64,000 nt of DNA from contig SPDT01000008.1 in NCBI GenBank assembly GCA_008477525.1, positions 186,001 through 250,000 of the forward strand, read 5' to 3'. The stretch is from Hypomyces perniciosus (lineage: Eukaryota; Ascomycota; Sordariomycetes; Hypocreales; Hypocreaceae). The notes beneath the pieces are model-generated. The model saw nothing but the letters and a program-made list of their open reading frames with translations, had not been told where the DNA came from and ran no database searches. Both the position numbers and the translations under genes were made by a program. This document shows positions 1 through 12,700 of the stretch, in pieces (the stretch's first letter is position 1; each line of letters starts with the position of its first letter).

Positions 1-1599
1 AGGACTATAAAGAAAACTATAATAGCAGTAATTAATTGTTTATTTTAAAAGATAAATATAGTAGGTAGGTAAAAAGCTTTATTATTAATAGAGAAGAAGG
101 GTTAGACTGTAATAAATATACTGTTTAATTTTAATAGTAAAGTTAAAGGGTAGTTTAAAGTATTTATTTACTATTATTACTAAAATAACAATATATTAAT
201 AATAGGGATACACGGAAAAATAGGCTATAAAAAGGAATCGCGCGCTTAAAGGATTACTTTTAAATATATGCCTGTTAATACCTATAATCCTAATAGCGGA
301 ATTAAGCGCGCAAATAAAAAGGTTACTATACAGTTAATTAAAATATTATATAAAGCAAGCTTACTAAAGTAATTATAGCCTAAGAGTATAGTAGCTGCAG
401 TATAGCTAATTAATATTAGCCTTTTATATATATAAAGAATATATTTATTTATAGATATATTAGAATAATAGTTCTGTAATTATACCTTTATTTTAATAAA
501 AGAGTATAATATAGATTTAAGACTTAATTAAAGCAGTATTTATATATATAGCTGCTGCGTTTATATATTAAATTAAAACTGTAAACTAGTGCGAGATAAA
601 AGGAAGTTTAAGATAAAGCCTAAAGGGATTATAGGGTATTTTATTAGCTATTTTACTATTAATATATATTAAATATAAATCCTTTACTTTAAGAAAGTTA
701 TTATAATAAAGAATATTAAGTTTAATAAAACTAGGTTTTATAATTTTAAACTTAATAGCATTAAATAGCTACTGGTTATTAAGCTTTAAAAGCTATTTAA
801 TAATATTAAACTTAAAAAAGGAGGAAAGATTTAATTTTATATCTTTACTATATTTATATAATATCCTTTAAGTAAAGGAATTAATAAAGTATTTAAATTT
901 AAAGGTAAAAGTGTTAAAGAGTATTAAGATAATATTGAAAGCTTTACTAATATAAATAAACTTACTTTAATACCTATTAGACTTTAAACGCCCTATAAGA
1001 CTTTTAAAGGAAACCTAAAAAGCATCTTAAATAAAAGCTAGGAGTATACTTTTATAAATCCTTTATTACTAGAAACAGTATATAAAGAAGTAAAGGATTA
1101 ATTAACATAGTAAGCTAATAAAGATAATTGTTATAGCTAAAAAATAAAAAAAACTAGTAAAAATACAGCGCTTAAAATATAAAGGAATTATTAGATAGAT
1201 TTGCTATTACAGATAAATAGGTTAAAGAGATAATTCTATTAATAAATAAAGTTATATAATACAGTAAAGAAAGTCTATAATAGTATAGAAGCGCAAGACT
1301 ATATAGAGATACTTTTATAAAAGTAGTTAATAATTATTTTCTTGAAAGGGAGAAAAAAAAGATAACTTAAAGTAGTTAAGGTAGAATATATTTAATAGTA
1401 GTAGGTCTTTTTAAGATAATAGATATATACTTACTGCAGGATTAATAAAGTATATTAAATAATGCTTAAAAAAGCCTTTAAATAGTCTCTATAGTATTTA
1501 CTGCAGCTTATAATTAAAAATCTACTTAAATGCTTAGCGCAGCTTTATTAAAGCTGGTAATATACTTAAAAGATTTAGTGAAACTGCTAAATAGTTAAA
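1..1599. repeat. RIP-degenerated A+T-rich DNA, unresolved
   Basis: Very A+T-rich sequence with dense TA dinucleotides and stop codons in all frames. Its composition matches the recognisable transposon relics to its right. Short plus-strand stretches around 0.9-1.4 kb look faintly protein-like, but no domain could be assigned. No intact gene is seen. Confidence 0.6.
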
Positions 1600-4500
1600 A
1601 AAAGCTTAAAAACTACCTATTAAAAAATTAATTCTTTAAAGCTATATAACGGGAGATTAATATATTATATAAGTAAAGCATATAAAAGGAGATTAAACAA
1701 TTAACAGCACGCTTAAGACCTTTACCTGTTAAGTAGGTGTTTATATATAAATTTAATAAAAAAGGGAAGTTAAAATAATAATAATAATAATAATATCCTA
1801 TTAACATCCTATAGTAAAAGGCCACTAATCCCAGTAAGGTAAAAGGATATACTATACTAGGTTTAACTATAGCATTACTAATAGATATATAAGCTCCCTT
1901 ATATAGTATTTTATTACCTTAATAGGTATAGTCTTCTAGCTCTTTTCCTATTAATAGGTTAAAAAGACATATAAATTTTATATAATGTATTAAGTGACTG
2001 AGGTTAGCTTTAGCTAAAGGGTTAGCCTTTATTAATTTATAGGCGACTTAATATTAAGCTATAAGTATATCTTTTAAGGGATAAAAGAGAGATAAAAGGA
2101 AGAATTAAAAGATTAAGATTAATATTAAAATTAATTAAGCTTTTTAATAGTGTAGGTATATTTTAGTAAAGAAGCTAGAGGCCTGCATTATTTAAAGGAA
2201 GTAGTTATAGCTAGACTTTAGCAGATAAAAGGTTAGTTTATAGATTAAAAGGGCTAATCTTTATTATTATATTTTACTAATCTTCCTGTAATAAAAGATA
2301 TAATTATATATTTTTTTTTACTGCAGCTGCAGGTTACTAATACATTTTTATACTAGAAGCGCTTATAATATTATTTAAAGTCCCTATACTAGGATTTAGC
2401 GGTTAATAAATAGTAGAGTTCCCTTTAGAAAATTATTGGTTTTTTAAGGTATTTTAAGTTAGCTGTTAATTTAAATAGGCGATATATATTAAGTATATTT
2501 TCTTTCTATTAACTCTTAAAGCTAGTCTTTAGTTTTGCTTTAGCTTTTTATTAAAGGAAAGTAAATATAGGTATTATATTAGATAGCTTTAGTTATTTAC
2601 AGCCTAATTTCGCTAACTAGTCTATAGCTTTGTTGCCCTTTAAATAGTATATTACAGCTATATTATCTAGATAAATAGTAATATCCCTTATATTATTATT
2701 ATTAACTAAAGGAGCTTTAGGTCCCTTTAAGGCTTTAACTGCCTTACTATTAAATACTTTTATTAGGCTAAATCAGCTATACCCTATTAAGACTTTTTTA
2801 CTATTTTATTAAATAAAGAAGCTATAGTTAATACCTTTTATAATAAAGTATAAACTATCTATAAATACTACTATATCCTAAAGGGCTACTATAGCTATCT
2901 AATTATTGAATTTTTTAATAGCTTTAGCTTTATTACCTAGATAAAGGTTTTAAGTTCTAGTTAGTTTAGGGAAAAGGGTAGGTTAAGTAACTTTTAGTAA
3001 GTTATATAGTCTGCTATAGCTTTATTATAGGCATTACTATAGTTTATTTATATATACATTAATCTCGTCGGGTCCAGCAGATAAAGGGATATTAAATATT
3101 TAATAATAGCAGTTTAATAGTAAATTAAAGCTTTTAAGTATTAAGGAATTATATTATTAAAGGGATTTTACTTTCTTTATATAAAATTAATATAAGAATT
3201 ATCTTTTATATAAGGAAGATAGCCTTTATAGCTATTTTAAAGATAAAGGTTATATAGTTTAAAAGGTATTATATTTTATATATATCTAGGCCTCTATACA
3301 ATACCTTTAACCTATAATAAAGTATTAATTTTATATATATACAGACTGCTTATTATATAAAGTATATAGTAGCTTTTTAAACAAAGTTTAAGATGTTATA
3401 TAGTGTATTTATTACTATATAGGCCTTTATAGCCTATTTCTTAATATATATTTTAAAGCTAAGCTTTTAGTTAAAGAAAATACCTAGCTACCTAATTGCC
3501 CCTTTTTTAAATACTGTTTTTATAGTATTCTTATATATTACTAATAGGTTATTTTATAAGTAGCGTTTTAAGAAGTATATTACTTTTGTTTTTTTAGGAT
3601 TAAATAATATTATATTATCTTTACTTTATTACTAAAGCTTTTAACCTATCGCTATAACTTAGGCTACTATTTAGTTAAAGGAATTGCTAATAAATAAAAA
3701 TACTATATTATTTATATAGCTAAACCTTTATAGTTTACTATAAAAGGACTATTTAATAGCTATTATTTATAGTTAAGTAGGGGCAGTAAGTAAATAGTAT
3801 ATTAAGGCTATATAAAGCAGGAAAAGAATTAAAGATATTAATAATCTTTAAAAGAGGCTATAACTTAAAAGGAGCAGTTAAGTTATTATCCTTTATAGTT
3901 TTATTTAAGCTTTACGTTTTATTATAAAAGAAAAGGCTTATTTAACTATAGAGTTAAGCTAATTTTATTTATAGTTAAAGGGTTAAGTTATTAATAAAGA
4001 TTATATTAAAAGCCCTTTAGATATTAACTGTAATAAAGGTAGCTATTTTACTGTTATAGAAAGCTAATTTAACTTTATAGATTAAGGCTATAATTAGGTT
4101 AATGCTAGATCTTTTTCAAAGGGCGCTAGCTTATTTAATATATAGTACCTATTATATAATTATAATATATACAATTTTTTATATAATAAGGCGTTTAAGT
4201 CTTTTACTTAAATAAAGGAAGAGAGAGATTAGCCTTTAGGCTTTTAGGGATAATAGGTTTCTTTTTTTTAATTTAAGGATTATTACTACTTTAACTGATT
4301 TAAAGGCTACTAGGTAATACTTAATTTTAAGGCAGGTTTTATAAAGGGAGTAAATATATTCTTTAATTATTAGCTAATAAAGCTATAAAAGGTTTACTAT
4401 AATATTATTAATGCTTAGGGATATATTTCTTATATATATTATAGCTGCTGCTATTTTATTTAAAAAAAGTATTTAAAGGAGTTTAATTTACTGTTATTAA

Positions 4501-5144
4501 TTAATTAAAAACTATAAATCTTTAATATTATTAGCTCTTATATATCGTTTAAGTATAGCGTTATAGAAGGCAGTAGCCTTTCCTTTTTAAAAGGTAAAGA
4601 CTTAATCGCTAATCTATAATAGCAGTAGTTAAAAGATTAGTAATAGCTTTACTTAGTAAGCTATATAGAAAATATCCTTACTTTTTTTAGCAGTATTAAT
4701 AATATTTCACTAATATACTCTTTTAGTGTTCTTTACTATCTTTTTACAGGATTTCCTAGTATTATAGAGATAGGTATTTAATAGTATAGCTATAGTTTTT
4801 TTAGCAGTTAAAAAAACTTAATAGCTCTTTTTATATTTATCCTTTTATTATAGCTAAAAAGGTAAATAATTTAATAATTAGCTTATTATTTTAGTTAATT
4901 TATAAAAAGTAAAAGTAAAGTATTAGCTGTTTAGTCTATAGCTATTATTATTAATTAAAGGGGGGGGGAAAGTTAAGTCTTTTTTTTAATTAATACTCGG
5001 AAATAATTTTTATTTTTATCTCTTTTTACCTTTAATCCTTTAAAAGGTATTAAATAGTAAACTAAAGCTAAGATTATAATATTTAATATAGTATAGCTAA
5101 AGTTAATAAATAAGCATTTTTTTAATATAGCTTTTATTAATAGG
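1600..5144 (-). pseudogene. LINE (non-LTR retrotransposon) relic, 3' half: RT and RNase H
   Basis: Read on the minus strand, the sequence keeps the order of a LINE ORF2. The reverse transcriptase active site appears near 3704-3716 as Tyr-Ile-Asn-Asn, where Tyr-x-Asp-Asp is expected. Just downstream (about 3.45-3.60 kb) comes a KT-x(2)-IYF stretch followed by a Leu-Gly-Ile-Phe...Leu-Ser-Phe-Lys block, typical of fungal Tad-like LINEs after the RT. An RNase H-like LDN-x-AVI block lies near 2650-2675. Asp-to-Asn changes and TAG/TAA codons fit RIP. The 5' (endonuclease) part lies beyond the 12.1-kb insertion, at 17255 onward, and the frame continues across it. The 3' end is not resolved, and 1600 is only an approximate limit. 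Family assignment is by motif order alone. Confidence 0.65.
1774..1795. repeat. (AAT)n microsatellite
   Basis: About seven uninterrupted AAT units. It lies near the 3' side of the minus-strand LINE relic. It could be the remains of a 3' tail repeat or a simple microsatellite; the sequence does not decide this. Confidence 0.7.
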
Positions 5145-5148
5145 ATAT

Positions 5149-5552
5149 TTTATTGAGGGGGAATTAGTACTCCAAAATATATATACAATATATATATACC
5201 TATATATAATGACTAGTATTAAGCGCGGGAACCGCGCTCTTAACAGAACTATAAAGCAGTAATTAAGTAATATAGGGATTAAAAGATACTATAGATTATT
5301 TGATTATAATGCCAGCAGCTAAAAGTAATTAACGGTTACCTTTATATGCCTTAGCGGCTATATTTTTATAGGTAGGGTTATATATTAAAAGGGGAAAAAA
5401 GTTACTTTTTATTAAACCAGGTTTATCTATTTATCTTTATACTCCTATACTTTCTTAATCTAGTAGCTGCTTAAATAAGCAGCTAACCGTTTTTAGGTAA
5501 GCTAAAAGAACAAAAAGCAGGTATATTAGGTATATTAATTACCTTTAATAAA
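5149..5552. repeat. Terminal repeat of unit D, left copy
   Basis: About 404 bp, direct repeat of 16848-17250 and of 55491-55898. It starts TTTATTGAGGGG and ends CCTTTAATAAA, a RIP-altered version of the TTTGTCGAGG...CCCCAACAAA ends seen in the better-preserved third copy. Confidence 0.8.
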
Positions 5553-7871
5553 ACCCTCCTTATAAGTATTTATAAATAAAAATAGTAAATTTTAATAAAA
5601 TGCTTTTTTTATTAAATCCCTTTAATATTAGTATAATAATATTTAAAAAAAATATAAATAATATAAGAACGTAGTAGAAAGCGTATTATTAAAAGAAAAA
5701 GGGAAAGAAAATTAAAAGCAGAACTACTATTATCTATATTATTAATTCCTGTTTAATTTATATTAAATTATTCCCCTTTTATTAAAATTATTATAATTAA
5801 ATTGTCCCTTTTTATTAATCTTTTTATCGCTAAATATTCTAAACTGCTATCCGCTTATCTTATATTAGTTATTTTATTATTTATATAGGTATATAGATTT
5901 ATTCTCGGATATTATCTTAAGCTAATTTAGCTATTAGCCTAAATCGCGTTAGGCTATAATATATATCTAAAGTTATAATTTATTAAATTTAGAAATATTA
6001 AGGTGCGGTTTTCCCTATTACTGCTATAAAGGCTATTATTATAGCTTGCCCTCTTTTACCCAGTTTTAAAAAAGCCTTTTTATTATCTTTAATTACTTGC
6101 CAGTTAGGTTTAGTAGTAACTCCTAAAACTCTTTTATCCTTTAAGTTTTAGTTATCCTTTAATGCATTAGAAAAGCTATTATTTTCTTTAAAGGAAACTG
6201 ACTCTGCGTTTAAAGTTTTAATATTATTAGCAATAGCTGGTATAGTTAATGGGGGTCTTATAGGTTATAGTATTACTAAGAAACGCATTAATTTACTTTT
6301 AATTGCTGGTCCTGTTACTGCTTTTATAAAAGATACTGTTTATATTGCTAGGCTAGTAGTATTATTTTATTTTTTTATTATTAATATTATTTATCAAGTA
6401 AAGGAGAATACTTTTCTTTTCCTTTACTATAACTAGCTTAGCTATATAGTTAAAGGTGCAGGTATTATTAATATAGGAAATTATATTTAAAATATTAATT
6501 ACTATTATTAAAACTTTTTTCAAATACTTAAAAGTAAAAAGGTAATTAATTATTAAGAAAGACTATTATTATAATAGATTAACCTATTCTCTTTTATAGG
6601 GTTATTTACTAATACTTTTAAATTAACTAAGCATTAACTATTAATCTTGATTATATTCCTTTTATAAATTATTTTAAAGGGAGCCTATTAGCTTTAATTT
6701 AAGTTAATTAAATAATATTTAATTAAAAAAGGTAAAATATTTTTAATATTAATTTTAAAATTGATAATAATAAATTTATTTACTGTTAAAGATTAATGTA
6801 AAACTTAAATTATATTTATATAGCTTTTAGCTAAGTATTTAAAGTATAGGTATTAGTATTAATCTTAAAGTAAAAGTTTAAATCCCTTTAAGTTAATTAT
6901 TCTATACTTTTTAAAGCTAAAGGAAATAAAGATCTTGCTTAAAGGTTTTACTAGTTAATTTAATTTAACTCTAATAAGTCTATAAAGCGTTTACTAAATC
7001 TAAAATAGGTTTAAATAGCTATATTTATTAGCTCTAGGTTATTCTATATATAGGACTATATAAAGGCTAAATAAATAAAGAAATCTGGCTTTTTTAATTA
7101 TATAGGCCTATAAATTAAAGAACTGCTGCGCTTAGCGCTTATAGTTATATTTATAAAAGTTAAAATAATAAAAGTACCTGCATTTATTAAAAATATAAGT
7201 ATATTAATGCTTAAAGAAATAAATAAACTTTATAAGAATTTATTATCCTTTAGTAAAGTGCTGGAAATTTTATAGTTTATTAGGAATACTAAAAATTTAA
7301 AGTATTATTTAATTAAAGGCAAAGGTACCTTTAAAAGCATTTATAAATATTATAATTTTAGCTTAAGCTATTTTAATAGTTACTAATCCTTTTACTATAA
7401 TATAAAGTATTACCTTTAAAGTAAAGTTTAATGCTTATCTTTTATAGGAAAAGTTATATAAAAAGTTCTAGATATTTTTAATATAAAAGTATTATTTATT
7501 TACTTTAAAGTTAAATATTAATATAAAATTCTTATAGTAAACATAGCTTAAAGTAATTATTATTTTAATTAATAGTTATAAGTAGCTAGTAATATATTAA
7601 TTCAATTAAAGGTAGATTTATAATAGTTAATGGCTATATTAACTTATAATAAAATTAATAGTAAAGCTTTATTTATTTAGCTTAAAAAAGTTCTTAGTAT
7701 AGCTTAAAGATATTTAGCTAATATAATAAAAAAGTAAAGTTTTTAATTTATTCTTTATAGGCTAGAAAATAAAGTAAAAGGGTAAAGGTTTTGATTTAAA
7801 TAAAGTATTATAGTAAAAAAGGAAGAAAAGTATAATTAAATAGTTTTAAAGCAGGATTAAAGTAAAGGCAA

Positions 7872-7910
7872 TATTTTAATTATAGTAAAATGGGATTATA
7901 TTTAAATAGA
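7872..7910 (+). pseudogene. Gag zinc-knuckle relic on the plus strand
   Basis: The plus-strand frame reads Y-F-N-Y-S-K-M-G-L-Y-L-N-R. This matches the spacing of a CX2CX4HX4C retroelement zinc knuckle with Cys changed to Tyr (TGT to TAT) and His lost, as RIP would do. Its orientation is opposite to the reverse transcriptase in the same 12-kb unit. The match is short and could be chance. Confidence 0.35.
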
Positions 7911-10299
7911 TAAAGAGAAGAAAAAGAGGCATAGTGTAATATTATTTTTATTTTTTTATAGGTGCAGGTATATAGTTTAGTATATAAAGTACTTTCTTTA
8001 TTATATATAAATTACTACTCTTTTAAAATAGCTTTTATAATTTTATTTTTTTAATCTTTTTTCTTTGTCTTTTCTCTTCCTTGTAATTTTTCTTTAACTA
8101 TTATTTAATTATAAAAGATCCTGCTAAAAATGCCTATTATTAATTATTTAATATAGCCGACTTTATTAATATACCTATTATAGGTAAGAAAACCTTTAGT
8201 AAGATTTCTTTATTTTAAAAAGGTTAAACCTAGCTTTATTTCTTTATTTAGCTGTCTATTTTAAAGAAAGCTTTAATAAATAAATATTATTTAATCGATA
8301 TCTTTATTTTAACTTTATTTAAATCTAAAAGTATTTTACTATTTAGATTATAGGTAGTGTTAATATTAATCAATTAAACTTACTAATCTATTTAAAGATT
8401 ACTTTCTCCTTTTTATTTATATTATCTTTATCGCTTTTATTATTTATAAAAAGTTATACCTTTACAGAATACTTTTAGCGCTATACTTTTAAAGGCTTTT
8501 AGTTATATCTTTAAAACATTATATATACTCTTAAAAGAAAGCTTTTTAAGCCTATCTATATCTCAGCCAAGATTTTATATATTTATAGGGAGTTCTTTTA
8601 TATTTTTTTTAAGTAAATAAAGTATATCAAAGCTTTATTTATATTATTTTATAAATAGCGCAATCTTTAATTCTATTAAAGGTACTTTTAAATTTAATCT
8701 ATTACTATTATAACTGCTAAAGAATATATTTTATTCCCTTTTTATAACTATATCTTTATCCTAGGTTTCTAATAAAAGGACTATTTAAATTGTCTTTAGT
8801 TTAAGGCCTCTTTTTATACTTAGCAATATCTTTTTAATTACTAGCTTTAATAAAGTAATTAAAGTATAGCTACTACTTTCTTTAAAAAGGATTAGATATT
8901 TACTTTTATTAAGCCAGTAATCTCTAATTAGTTTAATCTTTTAATAGCCTTTTATTTTATAAAGGACGTTTTTTATTTTAAAGGAAATAAAAAGGCAAAG
9001 AGTTAAGCGATTTAGTAGGTTTCGAAGTTTATTTGGACTTTTACTATTAGAAAATAAATCATTAATAGGGAAATATAGTTAATAAATTATTTAATCTTGC
9101 AATTCTCTTCTTTATAGTATATTTAAATTATATTTTTTATAGGTAAGGCAGTAGACTTTAATTAATAGCTGTCTCTTCCCCTTTAAAAACAGCACCCAGC
9201 AGCTGTTTTTTAAGAATATTGCCGCTTATCCTCCCCTATATATCCTTTATATAAAAGTAATTATCCTAATTTGTCTAGTTTATTCCAGGAATAGCTACCT
9301 TATAGTATTATAAAAGACTGCGTTTTAGTTGGAATATCTCTTTTTCCTGTAATTTATAAATATATACCTTAATTCTCAGCTAGACTATTTAATCTTATTA
9401 ATTATGTATTCCTTTAATAGTTAAAGAGTTACTGTAAAGCTTTTTAAATTCTTAGTTATTCATAACCTTAATTATCGCTCTATTAACTACTTTATTTTTA
9501 AATAAGTCTTTATCCGCCTTTAGGTTTTAATTTATAAAAGTCTCTTTATTATCTTTAATTATTTATTAGCTAAGTCTATCTTTTATAAACTTTTTTAGAT
9601 ATTTACTTAGGTAAATTTTATTAAACAGGACCCTATTTAATATTTTTAGTTTATATACTTTTATTATATCCGTTTAAAGCTTAATTTTAAATAGGCTTAG
9701 CTAATATATTTTTAATTTATATCTTTTAAAAGGTCCTTTTAGCGCTTTGCATTATAAAGTAAAATAAGGTTGCTAAAGAGGAGTAGTTTAGCTGCTTTTT
9801 ACAGTAAATATTAATTATTAGTATTTATCCTTTTAGCTAATATTTAATAAAATACAGTTACTTTTTCCTAGGCTGTTTTAATATTTTCCTCTTTTCTTTT
9901 AAATATACAGATATACGCTATTAATTAATCTTTTATTATATAGACTTTATCTTAATTAATTAACTGCTAAATAGGTAGTTTTACCTTTAAAGGAAAAATC
10001 GGTTTTTAGTTAAATAATAGGTAAAATGTAAAATACTTTATTAAGCTTTTTACTATATATTTATTAGCTATAATCGCTTTATTTAAATTCTAAAACCACT
10101 TTTTATTAAGCCTAGATATTTTTATTAATATTAATATTAAGCTTTAATAGTTAACCTTTACTGCAGTATTAACTTTAAGGTTATATATTAATATTTAACT
10201 CATCTTAACTTTTAGATTAATTAATACCTTTAAAAGTATCTTTTTTATTTTTAGTCTTTTATCCATAATAGCTTAAATTATTATATTAAATTAATATAT

Positions 10300-12700
10300 T
10301 TATTTAAATATAAACCTTATTATTACCATTAATAATAAAGTAAATATAAATTCTACTTTTATTTATCTATAAAAGTTATATTTTCCTTTAAATAAATAAA
10401 TATATTTATAGTTATTTAAAATATATTAAATATTAAAATAGACTTTCTTTATAGGCTTAATTAGTTCTATTATAATAGCTAGCTCTTTAAGGTAATGTAA
10501 ATTAAAGCTTTAATATTAAGGGTATAATATAACTGCTTTATATATATTATTTTATATTTATGGCTATTAGTATTTTTCCTTTAAAAACTAGAAAGTTACT
10601 TCCTAGCCTTTATAGCCTATTTTAGTATAATACTGCTAAATAGCTATTTTTTTTAAAGTTAAACTGTTAAAGATAAATGCAAGCTAATAGTAGTATTTTA
10701 TTAATTTTGCCTATAACTTCCTGTCTTTTACAATAAACCTTTTTACTTTATTCTTAAATCGCTAAAACTCTGCAGCTAAAAGATTAAATAGTTTCTATAT
10801 TATTTAAAGGTATTATGTAATTTATTAAAACTTTTCGCTATACTTTTCCCTTTACAGGATAAATAAAATCATACCTAAATATATATCTATAAAATCTTTT
10901 AAATCCCCTTTTTTCTTAGCTTTAGCCTTATCTATAGCAGTTACTGGTTTATAGGATGAAATATCTATTATAATATTTTCTTTTTTAAGGATATACTTAG
11001 CAGTAAAGTCAAAAAGAAAAATATAATTAATCTATGAAGTTATATACTTATTAAAGATATTATTAATTTTACTGTTTATTTAATTAATAATTACTTTAAT
11101 ATCTATTTCTAGTATAAATAAAAGTCTATAAATATAAATATATAGCCTTTTAACGGCTTAAAGTAAAGCTTTATATTCTTTTTTTATAGCGTTATACTTT
11201 ATTTCTAATAAAAACCAGTATTTACTTTTATATTAAATTAATTATCTTTTCCCTTTTATAATTCATATTAAAATAGCCCTTTAGCCTACTATATTAGCAT
11301 TAACTATAAAAATTACCTCTTTATATCTTTTATTTATATTTAATATTACCAGTATTAAAGTAAAAGTAATAAACTCTTTAAATTTATTTATAGTTTACTA
11401 TTATTCTTTAATTTACTTTTAAGGGGTATTTTTCTTTAATAAGGTTATTAAAGGCTTAGTAATCTATATAAAATGTTTAATCCAGTATTTATAGTAGCCA
11501 ACTAAACCAAAAAAAGATTAAACTTTATTAATAGTTTTATAATTCTTTTATTTTTTAATTTTAATAATTTTGCCTATAGCTGGTTAATGCCTTTCTATTC
11601 TATATAAATACTTTACTAATTTAGCAGATTCTTAATAAAAGATTAATTTTACTGCTAAAATTATATATTTTAATAGTTTAATATTTACTAAGGTTTTATC
11701 TAGGTTTTGCAGATACTTTAAAATATAGCGTTAAACCTTAAATATTACTTTTTCGCTTTTATAAATAGACTTTAAACCTCATACTGCAATATTATTTAAA
11801 AATAGTCAGTAAACTATAAGTATAAAATTAAATAATATTTAAAGAATAATATATTAAAATTACGCTATTAAATTTATAGCGCCTATTAAAAGAGTGCAGT
11901 ATCTTTAAAGGCTAATAAAGCTTATAAATATAATTATATCTTGGCTTTTCTTATTAAAAGGGATTTAATTATAGCCTAAGAAAAAGTCTAGTAATAAAAG
12001 TATTATATAACCCGCAAAGTCTTTGCTAAATTAGTTTATATTTAAGGGAATAAAGGCATCTTTAATAATTACTTTATTTATTTATATAATAAAGTTAATA
12101 AAGTAAAGGCGGCTATTTTTCTTCTATACTAGGAAAAATAGGTTTCTATATAGCCTATAGCTTTCCTTTAAAAGACCTTTTTTAATATACATTTATAGCA
12201 GGTTAACTACTTTTTTTTATACCTTTAAACATTAAGATACTGCTGCTCTATTAAGCGTTATACTTTATTATATCAATAGTTTATAGTAGGGCAATCTTAA
12301 GGTCTAGCTTTCTATATTTTATAAAATCCTAGGAAAATACTATTTCTTTATTTGTTAAGATCTGCATTAAAATTGCGGTTTTTTATATTATTAGTTTCCC
12401 TTTTACTGTTTTTAAGATTGCTATTAGGCAGTCTAGTGTAAATTTTAACCTAGCCTTAATTAGTAAATTTTTTAAAGTAATATATTTAAGGAATAATATA
12501 TTAAAGTTTAAATTATCTTTAACTTGATCCTATTTCTTTTATTTTTAATAAAGACTTTTAGTAAAAATAAAACTATTAAATAAAGCATTATCTATTAAAT
12601 AGATTTTTATACTTTTCTTTTTATATATAGTATTAGTTTTAATCCGCTTGCGCTTTTGCGCTCTCTTTTAAAACCTTCTCCTTTATTCCTCTACTCTTTT
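10300..12700 (-). pseudogene. Gypsy-type reverse transcriptase/RNase H relic inside unit D
   Basis: Minus-strand translation around 12.15-11.80 kb gives TIKDAF..., then DFAGY, LLDFF-x-GYN and a RYCTL...GA-x-N block. These are the consecutive RT motifs of a Ty3/Gypsy subgroup. Further downstream near 11.5 kb is FFGLVGYYKYWIK, the connection segment that precedes RNase H. Stops interrupt the frame. Limits are approximate, and upstream gag/protease and downstream integrase could not be placed with confidence. Confidence 0.6.

Noticed and set aside
1628..1825. 65-codon minus-strand Tyr-rich frame
   Set aside because: Translation of the (AAT)n microsatellite and TA-rich DNA near the LINE 3' side; not a gene.
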